Of a stretch of DNA of 64,000 nt, positions 55,554 through 63,197 are shown piece after piece. The stretch covers positions 248,001 through 312,000 of the forward strand of contig NZ_FNZN01000003.1 of assembly GCF_900109345.1 (NCBI RefSeq), written 5' to 3'. This DNA is from Maribacter orientalis. Lineage in GTDB: Bacteria > Bacteroidota > Bacteroidia > Flavobacteriales > Flavobacteriaceae. The stretch's first letter is position 1, and each line of letters opens with the position of its first letter. A program made the translations under genes and the position numbers. Under the pieces are notes generated by a model that was given only the letters and a program-made list of their open reading frames with translations, searched no databases and was not told the DNA's origin.

Positions 55554-56100
55554 CTGTAAATTATTTAATTGTTAAAATCTTTTTATCTGTAATTGGCCAA
55601 AAATTGTATAGGTTAAATGAATATCTGTTTGGATCTATTCAAAGTATTTAGATTTGGTTCATACAATTATGAGTAAATGTATACTGATACTAAGCGGCTT
55701 AAAATGATGTATATCAGTATAGAATATTTTAACAAATTTGATTAGTTGTTCTAATGGGTAAATAATTAGACTAGGCTATACGGCAATTCAAATATATTCT
55801 TAACCTAGTAAGAGAAATAAAAAATGTTAGGTTCTACGATAGCATGCTAGTTTTACAGGTAATTAAGACATTAAAGTTGAGTGTTTTTTACTGGTGACCG
55901 ATGTACTTACTAATTCAAGGGTGTTGTAATTGTTCATTAAAGGTTTTGAGAATGTTTTCAGTTATGTATTTCTTGCAAATCAATAGAACCTATAGGCTAA
56001 ACAGGTAAAATTTTTTAAATACGAAGGATCTTATTTTAAGATATGAGAATAAGATAGTCATCTCTTCTTATCTCAAATATCGTATTGGTCAGTTAACTAT
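55554..56100. other. 547-base gap holding a long leader and promoter
   Basis: The right part has no convincing gene. The left part (55554..55670) is the untranslated leader of the BON gene. A gapped inverted repeat near 56047-56077 (GAGAATAAGA... TCTTATCTC) just past the stop of the PfkB gene at 56101 may end that transcript. Confidence 0.45.
55705..55716 (-). promoter_or_regulatory. CRP/FNR-type box (TGATGTATATCA)
   Basis: Followed after 23 bases on the minus strand by TACATTTA (55674..55681). It serves the BON gene at 55553 through a leader of about 117 bases. Confidence 0.8.
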
Positions 56101-57045
56101 TTATTTGACAGGAACATTTAATTTCAACCAATGATATATTTTTTCAACATCTTCTTTTTGACAAAGTTGGGTTCCACGTTTTAAGGTAGCAGCTGCTCCA
56201 GAGGCGACTCCATATTGTATCATAGTTTTAGGAGTATGCCCTGCTTGCGCTTTCAAAAGCATACCAGCTAACATACTGTCGCCAGCACCGATCGTATTTT
56301 TTTCATGTACAATAGGCGCCGGTATATATTCAAGAATATCTGCAGTAACCAATAAAGCACCACGGCGCCCTAATGATACGGCCATGATTTCGCAATTATG
56401 GGTTGCCATAAAATCTTTAGCAGATTCTTCTAGCATCTTGTTTGATAACATCTTATTTCCATAAAGACTTGCGAGTTCAGCTAAATTCGGTTTAAATAAA
56501 AAAATGTCCGTTTTTATGGCGTGCTTTAAGGCTTCTCCTTTAGTATCTAAAATAAATTTCGCTTTTTTGCGCTTGGCAATCTCGCCTACCATCATATAAT
56601 ATTCATCAGGGATACCTGAAGTTAATTTTCCGCTGGCAACCAAAAAGTCGTTTTTGTTTAAAGACCTTTCGATAAGGTTCAAACCTTTTTGCCATTCATT
56701 TTCGTTTACGATTGGCCCTGGGAGTCCGAAACGATAGTATAAATCTGTAGCAGTATCAAATACTGAAAGGTTCTCACGCGTTGTTCCCATTAAGTCAATA
56801 ACATAGTGTTCAATTTCTTGGTTGGACAATAACTCTTGAAGATGTATTCCTGTACGCCCACCAGAGAAATGAATAGCGATTGATTTGCCTCCCAAATTAT
56901 TTATGGCCCTAGAAACGTTGATGCCACCTCCACCAGAATAATATACTGGTTCAGTACATCCTATCTTTTTGTGAGGTACCAAACCTGGTATGGTCGTGTT
57001 TTTATCGACCACTGGGTTTACGGTAAGGGTGAAGATTCGGTTCAA
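56101..57045 (-). CDS. PfkB-family sugar-phosphate kinase (second copy)
   Basis: 314 residues, with start MNRIFTLTVNPVVDKNTTI, GGGGINVSRA and the catalytic IGAGDSMLAGM. It is clearly paralogous to 39963..40928 and probably also a 6-phosphofructokinase-type enzyme. It follows the PNPOx-like gene by 49 bases with no box between, so the two form an operon from the box at 57572. In the DosR regulon a pfkB gene lies similarly among USP genes. Confidence 0.88.
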   Translation of the reverse strand: MNRIFTLTVNPVVDKNTTIPGLVPHKKIGCTEPVYYSGGGGINVSRAINNLGGKSIAIHFSGGRTGIHLQELLSNQEIEHYVIDLMGTTRENLSVFDTATDLYYRFGLPGPIVNENEWQKGLNLIERSLNKNDFLVASGKLTSGIPDEYYMMVGEIAKRKKAKFILDTKGEALKHAIKTDIFLFKPNLAELASLYGNKMLSNKMLEESAKDFMATHNCEIMAVSLGRRGALLVTADILEYIPAPIVHEKNTIGAGDSMLAGMLLKAQAGHTPKTMIQYGVASGAAATLKRGTQLCQKEDVEKIYHWLKLNVPVK

Positions 57046-57094
57046 TGGGTTCTGTTTATTTAGAATAAATTTGTAGTTACTGCTTTCTGCTAGC

Positions 57095-57514
57095 CTAGAG
57101 GTTGTTCATTTTTTTCACCTTTGTTGTTGTTCTTGGTACCTTGTAAAAGTCATCGGGGTTAAATGAAATACTGTCAATTGCCTCATCAACCAAAAAATTC
57201 GACAAATTCAGGAAGATCGCTAGGTTCTTGTTCACATAATCTGATTTTTGTGATGGACGCTTTAGCTGATTTGTTTGCCATGTATCTACCGAAATACTAC
57301 CATTAACACATAACGAGACTATTAAATTTTTACGCATAGCAATTATTTTGTGCCATTTAGATGAATAACTGGTAATTGTATTGGTAGCATCATCATCATA
57401 GTCGTATGTAATGAGCACTATATGGGGGTAAGAGTTTGAAATATATCCCAAACGACCAATGTCATTGTTAGTCCATAGTTCAATAGACTCCGTTTCATTT
57501 AAATTCCTTCTCAT
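57095..57514 (-). CDS. PNPOx-like / nitroimidazole-resistance-type FMN-binding protein
   Basis: 139 residues with the split-barrel core: NDIGRLGYISNSYPHIVLI, then SSKWHKIIAMRKN and VSLCVNG. This resembles the NimA/pyridoxamine-phosphate-oxidase-like group that binds flavin, and is likely a small oxidoreductase. The C-terminus is lysine-rich. First gene of an operon with the PfkB kinase. Confidence 0.75.
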   Translation of the reverse strand: MRRNLNETESIELWTNNDIGRLGYISNSYPHIVLITYDYDDDATNTITSYSSKWHKIIAMRKNLIVSLCVNGSISVDTWQTNQLKRPSQKSDYVNKNLAIFLNLSNFLVDEAIDSISFNPDDFYKVPRTTTKVKKMNNL

Positions 57515-57571
57515 AATCTCCCTTATTTCTTAGCTTTTCTTAAAACTAAGACTTACACGTTGTACAACATA

Positions 57572-57583
57572 TGATTTTGGTCA
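57572..57583 (-). promoter_or_regulatory. CRP/FNR-type box (TGATTTTGGTCA)
   Basis: Followed after 23 bases on the minus strand by TAGTTTTA (57541..57548), then the PNPOx-like gene at 57514. Confidence 0.83.
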
Positions 57584-57628
57584 GTACCTATAAAATAAAA
57601 ATTAGTCGATTTATATATTTTTTTCAAC

Positions 57629-57640
57629 TGATACAGGTCA
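57629..57640 (+). promoter_or_regulatory. CRP/FNR-type box (TGATACAGGTCA)
   Basis: Followed after 23 bases on the plus strand by TAATTTAG (57664..57671), then the secreted protein gene at 57737 after a leader of about 60 bases. Confidence 0.78.
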
Positions 57641-57736
57641 TTGTAGACAACGGCATTCCTCAATAATTTAGCAATAATAATAAGTGAAAAATCACGTAAA
57701 CACGAACATTAAAGTATTAACTAAAAATTAAAAATC

Positions 57737-58246
57737 ATGAAAAAAGTAGTATTAGGTTTATTAGCAATTGGGTTAAGCTATCAAGCTTATTCTCAAGTTA
57801 TTAAGACAGAACAGTTATCTGAAGTGTCTGTGTATGCAACGAACTATAAGTATTTAAACGAATTAAATACGAGTGAAGAAGCTTCGGTTCCTGTAGAATT
57901 ATTGCATCGTAAAGTAGCTGCGTTCAACGTAAAGGAATCTGATTTTTATCAAGATGACTATGATCTGTACCAAGTTAATTTTTTCATTCCCGAAGGTACT
58001 ATTTTAGCCGCCTATGATGGGGATGGAAAACTTATACGTACCGCAGAAAGGTTTAAAAACATCAACCTTCCTAATGCGGTAAAGAAATCGGTTTACGATC
58101 GTTTTCCAGAATGGACAATCTCTAAAGATATCTATTTGGTGAATTATCAAGATACTAAAGGAGCTAGTAAAACATATAAGTTGAAACTTGAAAACGGCGA
58201 TAAAGTCTTAAGGGTGAAAGTAGATGATATGGGAAATTTTCTTTAG
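57737..58246 (+). CDS. Secreted PepSY-like protein
   Basis: 169 residues with signal peptide (KKVVLGLLAIGLSYQAYSQ). The mature part has the two-strand/helix units of the PepSY-like, putative beta-lactamase-inhibitor-like families (YDLYQVNFFIPEGTILAAYD, YLVNYQDTKGASKTYKLKL). Probably periplasmic; function unknown. It is driven by its own box. Confidence 0.72.
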   Translation: MKKVVLGLLAIGLSYQAYSQVIKTEQLSEVSVYATNYKYLNELNTSEEASVPVELLHRKVAAFNVKESDFYQDDYDLYQVNFFIPEGTILAAYDGDGKLIRTAERFKNINLPNAVKKSVYDRFPEWTISKDIYLVNYQDTKGASKTYKLKLENGDKVLRVKVDDMGNFL

Positions 58247-58374
58247 AAATATCAACTTTTGATTATAAAATTGGGAGCGTTGTTTTATAAACATTTATTC
58301 AAATTCTAGATGTTAAAGACAACCTCTCATTTTGCAACTAATTTTTTTAAGTAGAGAACAAAAAAAATAATGCT

Positions 58375-58845
58375 ATGGAAACTCAAATTTTAAATAAACA
58401 GCACCGGCATCTTACTAAGAATATGGATAGGATTGCCACAGTTAAACCGCAAGTGACTATTCAAATAGAAGCGAACAGTTTACATGAACTTTTTAAAAAG
58501 AGCTTAAGAAGCTTAGCTAATAAGTTGAAATATAAAATTTATAATCCTACGCGACATACTGATTGTACAATGAAAATAGAGGTTGATGCAACAAATAGTA
58601 AGAAATTATTGAAGAAATTCTTAAACCAAGTCTTAGAATTGACCCATACACATCATACCATTTTTTGCACTATGTACATCGAAGAACTTAATGAGAATAG
58701 ATTGAATGCACAATTATTTGGTAATTGGTTCGATAAGTTTGATAATAAGATAAAATATGTTCCCGAAAATGGTATTCTTATGAGTAGTGAAACAGATTCG
58801 TTAAACCCTTTTACTAGCTCAATCATTTTTGAGTGTGAAGAGTAA
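58375..58845 (+). CDS. Archease-like protein (tentative)
   Basis: 156 residues, no signal. The order of elements resembles archease-type proteins: IEANSLHELFKKSLRSLANK, a middle VDATNSKKLLKKFLNQVLEL and a following strand pair EELNENRLNAQLFGNWFDKF. The archease catalytic acidic residues are not all evident, so a distinct family is possible. It follows the secreted protein gene by 128 bases and may share its promoter; no box is directly upstream. Confidence 0.5.
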   Translation: METQILNKQHRHLTKNMDRIATVKPQVTIQIEANSLHELFKKSLRSLANKLKYKIYNPTRHTDCTMKIEVDATNSKKLLKKFLNQVLELTHTHHTIFCTMYIEELNENRLNAQLFGNWFDKFDNKIKYVPENGILMSSETDSLNPFTSSIIFECEE

Positions 58846-59174
58846 TTCTAACGGTATAGTTGAACAATATTTTCAAATACTAAGCTTGCTCAACAAAATG
58901 GTAATTAGCTGCCTCATAAATAATTAATAGGGTTATTCTATAAATTATTTATCGAGATAGAATAATATTTTTTTCTTCAAAACAGTTAAGGGCATCCTCA
59001 ATTGTAATATTATAAAGCTTTAACCTTCATAATTAGATTTGAAAATAAGTATATTTTTTATTCAAATTGATATTCAATAGTATTGAATATTAGTTCAAGC
59101 TATTAATCCACATCGCATGAACTGATGTCAAATCTTCTCTAATGGACATCAAATAAAGTGCCCATACGTTCATA
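58846..59174. other. Gap between convergent genes with a perfect 21-base palindrome
   Basis: No gene seen. ATATTCAATA-G-TATTGAATAT at 59070..59090 is a perfect palindrome of 10-base arms. Another inverted repeat, TGATGTC/GACATCA, lies about 59123-59151. These probably end the two convergent transcripts (stops at 58845 and 59175), although the palindrome is long for that. Confidence 0.5.
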
Positions 59175-60356
59175 TCAATTTTCAAACTTCAAGGCAGCAT
59201 TTTTCTGGAGTAGAGTATAGATGATTAATCCATATGCCATTGCGATAACGACAAACGATAATAAGGTGCCTAAGAAGGGTATAAAGGTCAGCAAACGTAT
59301 GACTGACGCAATACCTAAAGCCAAAAGTGCTAAGGACCAAAAATTCCATTGTTTATCGGCTTTTTTGCCTAAGTAGTATGCAATTAACAAGGCCGTTATC
59401 AAATGCCCAAATAATAAGCTGAACACATAAAAGCCCCCTAAAAATAAACCAATAGGAATACCGATGATAATGACAATCAATGCTATAACTAGAAAAGGTA
59501 CTCCGATGAGATATATTGCCCCGTAGCCTAAGCTCTTGAATAAGGTATTATTTAGGTAGGAGGCAGCGGTTGAAAAAAAGTTGCCGAATGCCCAATTTAA
59601 AAGAACGATAACCAAAAATGCCGAGAAAAGATAGAACAACCAAAAACCTAAAGCGGCGATACCAAAACCTTTCCATGAAAATTCTTCTCGGTCGCCCATT
59701 AACGTTTCATCAAAATTGGCCGTTGCACCGATAAGGGAATTCTTAAAATCTACTTTGTTTTCTTCTGACCAATAGTGTACATTCTCATGAAACTTGGCAT
59801 TTTCACCAATGGTAATCGATGAAGCTGCTAATTTAGAAGTTCCTTTGATTTCTCCATTAATGAGTATTTCTTCACCAAATAACTCAGCTTCTTTGTTAAT
59901 AATTCCATTTATTATAAGTTTTCCCGAATACGATTTAATAGTTCCCATAACTTCACCATTCATTTCAATATCACCAGAAAAATTGATGAGGTTACCGTGA
60001 ATGATGGCATTTTTGGTAATAAAAACTTCACCACCGGCCACGATAACATCGTCACCAACTTCAGAGTCAATGGTCAATTTTCCTCCTGCTGCTCGTATAT
60101 CATCGGCCACATAGCCTTTGACAATGACTTCACCACCTGCGACGATTAAATCTTGATAAATGGTATCTCGAATCGTAATTTTGCTCCCTGCCAAAACCAT
60201 ATCGCCATGTACTACAGCATTAATATCTATGTTTTCTCCTGCCAGATAGATGTCATCTTTTTGATGTTCGGATATCATTATGTCCTTTCCCCGTTCATGT
60301 TGTGCAATGGTTACTATTGTAAAGAGTAATGTAAAGCGTAGTAGTAGTGTTCTCAT
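59175..60356 (-). CDS. Bactofilin-like surface protein with C-terminal membrane domain
   Basis: About 393 residues from Met at 60356 (MRTLLLRFTLL). An in-frame Met at 60383 lies upstream of the deduced transcription start. Signal peptide, then about 160 residues of a short-repeat beta-helix with gly-x-asp/val patterns (IYLAGENIDINAVVHGDMVL) as in polymer-forming cytoskeletal proteins. About four to five membrane segments occupy residues 215-390. It may be an envelope structural or shape factor. Confidence 0.78.
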   Translation of the reverse strand: MRTLLLRFTLLFTIVTIAQHERGKDIMISEHQKDDIYLAGENIDINAVVHGDMVLAGSKITIRDTIYQDLIVAGGEVIVKGYVADDIRAAGGKLTIDSEVGDDVIVAGGEVFITKNAIIHGNLINFSGDIEMNGEVMGTIKSYSGKLIINGIINKEAELFGEEILINGEIKGTSKLAASSITIGENAKFHENVHYWSEENKVDFKNSLIGATANFDETLMGDREEFSWKGFGIAALGFWLFYLFSAFLVIVLLNWAFGNFFSTAASYLNNTLFKSLGYGAIYLIGVPFLVIALIVIIIGIPIGLFLGGFYVFSLLFGHLITALLIAYYLGKKADKQWNFWSLALLALGIASVIRLLTFIPFLGTLLSFVVIAMAYGLIIYTLLQKNAALKFEN

Positions 60357-60411
60357 AACGCAAGTTTTAAAAAATATAATCAAAGTAATTGTAAACTAGA
60401 GTTTTATGAAA

Positions 60412-60423
60412 TGATTTGAATCA
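60412..60423 (-). promoter_or_regulatory. CRP/FNR-type box (TGATTTGAATCA)
   Basis: On the minus strand TTACTTTG (60381..60388) lies at the standard spacing; the TTTG is aligned and only the second base differs from TAnnTTTG. It serves the bactofilin-like gene at 60356. Confidence 0.75.
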
Positions 60424-60434
60424 GGCGGCATATC

Positions 60435-60456
60435 TTTTTGCCAAACGTGGCAAAAA
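60435..60456. repeat. Perfect 9-base inverted repeat next to a box
   Basis: TTTTTGCCA and TGGCAAAAA around AACG, 11 bases upstream of the box 60412..60423. It lacks a 3' T-run, so it is not a typical terminator; a protein-binding site is possible. The rest of 60457..60745 holds no gene I can support. Confidence 0.5.
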
Positions 60457-60745
60457 CATATATTTCATTCAATTCTTAGAAATTACTTACGGCAATCCAA
60501 AAGACATTCTTGTATAACCAATACGAAAAGGTTTTCCTCAAAAGAACAATGCCGATAGAATAGGTGTATATATGCGCCGTTATGCCAGGCCTTATGGTCA
60601 ACGTGTAGTTTAAATATTTATCTACATATAGGTAATGTCTTAGCCTTGGTAGAGTTCTGGTTTGCTAAGGTCTTATTGATTAAGAACGGATTTATTTTTC
60701 TATACTAAAAAAACTATTTTACTATAAACTAGCCTTTTAGGGAGA

Positions 60746-60961
60746 TTATTTAACGTTTTTATGGGTTTCTAGATGGTGTTTCAATAATTGCTTTAAACTT
60801 TCCAGATATTCCTGCATGGCTACCTTATCAATATGTGGATGCTGTTCTGAAGGAATGGTCAATGGATTTTCATCCAAAGAACGATAAAGTTCTGGATAAT
60901 TTGTCTCGATATTCGTTGTAAGCTTTTCGATTTCGACTACTACCTTTCTTAAATCCTTCAT
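60746..60961 (-). CDS. Small hypothetical protein
   Basis: 71 residues, charged, amphipathic helix, no signal. PHIDKVAMQEYLESLKQLLK and an end rich in His/Lys. I do not recognise a family. A real gene is supported by its own box and -7 element and a coding-like composition. Confidence 0.7.
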   Translation of the reverse strand: MKDLRKVVVEIEKLTTNIETNYPELYRSLDENPLTIPSEQHPHIDKVAMQEYLESLKQLLKHHLETHKNVK

Positions 60962-61018
60962 TCCACTAGTGCATTAGTTGAGAGGTATAAATATATTCTA
61001 CATTTTAAATGAAGTGCA

Positions 61019-61030
61019 TGATATAGGTCA
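61019..61030. promoter_or_regulatory. Bidirectional CRP/FNR-type box (TGATATAGGTCA)
   Basis: Minus side: TATATTTA (60988..60995) for the small gene at 60961. Plus side: TAGTTTTG (61054..61061), an exact match, for the USP gene. Both spacings are 23 bases. Confidence 0.85.
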
Positions 61031-61084
61031 TTTTAAAGTATGTTAATGGTTAATAGTTTTGAACTCAAATTAAAAGAGATCAAA

Positions 61085-61945
61085 TTGAAAACAATTTTAT
61101 ACGCCACAGATTATTCTCAGAATTCAGCAGCAGCTTTGAAATATGCCTTTGCTTTGAACAAACAGTTAGGCACTCGTTTGGTAATAACACATGTGTTCGA
61201 TTACCCGACTGTACTAGGCACTGAGGTGCTTTCAGAACCTTTTCCGAATCTAGAGAAAGATAATTTTAAAATGCACCGTTCTAACTTAGAGAAATTTTGC
61301 GACGAACAATTGGGCAAAGATTGGAATGCCCCGAACATACATTTAGAGATTGTAGAGAACAAATCTGTTATACAAGGTCTTTTTGAAATAGCCAACGAAT
61401 GGCATGCCAATATGATTATTGTTGGTATGAAAGGCGGTAGTGGTGTACGAGAATTGATTATGGGCAGCACAACTAAACAACTCATAGAAAATGCACCTTG
61501 CCCAATATTGGCAATACCAGCTGATATGAGCCATGTGGAGATAAAAACTATTGTATATGCAACAGATTTTGAGGAAGAGGATATTCATACGATCAAGAGC
61601 TTGGTCGAAATTGCAAAACCTTTAGATGCGAAGATCAATGTCGTACATATTTCCACAAAGAAAGAATATAAAGGTGATATGCAGATGGAGTGGTTCAAAG
61701 ACGCGCTTAAAGAACAGGTAACGTATAAAAACATTGAATTTAAGCTGTTTATTTCTGATGATATTTTTGATTCGCTTCGAGTTTATTTAGGAGATGTCGG
61801 CGCCGATTTGGTGGTTATGCTTGAAAGGGAAAAGAAAGGCTTGAAAAAATGGCTTCATCAGGACCTGGTCAAAAAAATGGAGTCTTACGGCAGGGTTCCC
61901 CTAATGAGTTTTAATGAACGTAATCATCAAACCTTCAATTATTAA
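61085..61945 (+). CDS. Tandem-domain universal stress protein with TTG start
   Basis: About 287 residues. In-frame ATG codons at 61040 and 61046 lie before the -7 element (61054..61061) and so before the deduced transcription start near 61065. The first usable codon is TTG at 61085, giving LKTILYATDYSQNS, the normal USP N-terminus. Domain 1 has the full ATP motif GMKGGSGVRELIMGSTT. Domain 2 is degenerate (REKKGLKKWLHQDLVKKMES). Followed by a small membrane protein. Confidence 0.85.
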   Translation: MKTILYATDYSQNSAAALKYAFALNKQLGTRLVITHVFDYPTVLGTEVLSEPFPNLEKDNFKMHRSNLEKFCDEQLGKDWNAPNIHLEIVENKSVIQGLFEIANEWHANMIIVGMKGGSGVRELIMGSTTKQLIENAPCPILAIPADMSHVEIKTIVYATDFEEEDIHTIKSLVEIAKPLDAKINVVHISTKKEYKGDMQMEWFKDALKEQVTYKNIEFKLFISDDIFDSLRVYLGDVGADLVVMLEREKKGLKKWLHQDLVKKMESYGRVPLMSFNERNHQTFNY

Positions 61946-61972
61946 TTATACCACTTAAAATAACCACCTATT

Positions 61973-62266
61973 ATGGCCAGAAGAATATTTAGAATAGTAA
62001 TAGTAATTTCAATTGCATTGGCAATTTATCTATTTGCCTTAAAAGATAATCATACGAAAAGTTTTCTTATAGTTGCTTCTAGTCTAACATTTCTGATGTT
62101 TAGTTTTGGAATACATGGACTTATAGCACACTCACTACAACCTAATTCCAAAGGGAATTTAATTGTATATCCTATATTGATGTGGGCACTTTGGGCTGTT
62201 CTATTTTTACTATTTGTATTTTTTGTAATACCTATTTACTGCCCCGACTTTTTAATTGATTTCTAG
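61973..62266 (+). CDS. Small membrane protein
   Basis: 97 residues with three predicted membrane helices (IVIVISIALAIYLFAL, FLIVASSLTFLMFSFGI and YPILMWALWAVLFLLF). No known family. It is 27 bases downstream of the USP gene and likely in its operon. Confidence 0.7.
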   Translation: MARRIFRIVIVISIALAIYLFALKDNHTKSFLIVASSLTFLMFSFGIHGLIAHSLQPNSKGNLIVYPILMWALWAVLFLLFVFFVIPIYCPDFLIDF

Positions 62267-62267
62267 T

Positions 62268-63077
62268 TTATTGAAAACGGTAAACAATCTTTGTCTTTTT
62301 ATTTAAATTGATGGTATCAATTTGCTTCGGATTTCCGGTAACGTAAATCTTACCACTGCCTTGACCATTTATTTTAAGACGGTCTTCGGCAAATACCTGA
62401 ATATCTTCAGAGTTTGATGAGAAAAGATATACGTCTTTAGCTAAGAGTGCCCAAGCATATAATTGTGCTTTGTTGCCTACTGTTGCACTTAACGATTGTG
62501 TCTTTCCATTCAAACTTACTATACTCTTGTCTGATTGTTTCACCATTACTTTGTTAGATTTTAGTTTCATTGAGGTGTTCGAGGCTCCTTTGGCATCGAT
62601 ATGTACATTTTTTGAGTCTACAGATATATTTCCTGTACTCGCACCATCCATAATCAAATTAAAATTCTGACAATCGACAAGTAAGTTGTAATAGGATTCA
62701 TCTAAAGAATACAGTGTAAAGCTGTCTGCAACTAATTTTTCATTGGTATCTATTGAAGCCGTATCTGACAATTTCACTTCTTTCAGATCACTTATATAAA
62801 GAATAATTTCGGCATTACTGGCCAAAGTGTTTTCTTGAATAGTATAAAGAATAAGCGTTGAATTTTCAAATTTCCATTTTATAATGTCCTTTAGACTTCT
62901 ATCTCCATTAATCTGTACACCATAAAAATAGGTAGGGTATAGATTAACACAAAGATTGTTATGTATTTCAATGGTCTTAACACCCTCAAGGGTTGCGTAA
63001 GAACTGAATGTTTTGTCTTCTTGCGCGAATAGGTAATTGAAAGATAAGACTACGATAATACACCAGGCTATTTTCAT
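62268..63077 (-). CDS. DUF2807 (GIN-domain) putative adhesin
   Basis: 269 residues with a signal peptide (IVVLSFNYLFAQ). The mature part is a right-handed beta-helix-like repeat (the 'head GIN domain', DUF2807): GVKTIEIHNNLCVNLYP, ASNTSMKLKSNKVMV. Secreted or surface-located, function unknown. It shares the box at 63135 with the divergent quinone oxidoreductase gene. Confidence 0.78.
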   Translation of the reverse strand: MKIAWCIIVVLSFNYLFAQEDKTFSSYATLEGVKTIEIHNNLCVNLYPTYFYGVQINGDRSLKDIIKWKFENSTLILYTIQENTLASNAEIILYISDLKEVKLSDTASIDTNEKLVADSFTLYSLDESYYNLLVDCQNFNLIMDGASTGNISVDSKNVHIDAKGASNTSMKLKSNKVMVKQSDKSIVSLNGKTQSLSATVGNKAQLYAWALLAKDVYLFSSNSEDIQVFAEDRLKINGQGSGKIYVTGNPKQIDTINLNKKTKIVYRFQ

Positions 63078-63134
63078 AATTGAGATATAGACAATTTAAG
63101 TGTGAAATTTATTTACTAATAGGTGATTTAAAAA

Positions 63135-63146
63135 TGACAACGGTCA
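63135..63146. promoter_or_regulatory. Bidirectional CRP/FNR-type box (TGACAACGGTCA)
   Basis: Minus side: TAAATTTC (63104..63111) for the DUF2807 gene. Plus side: TACCTTAC (63170..63177) for the quinone oxidoreductase. Both spacings are 23 bases. Confidence 0.82.
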
Positions 63147-63197
63147 TTACACGTAATAACAAACGGTTATACCTTACCATCTTAAACAAATTATTTT

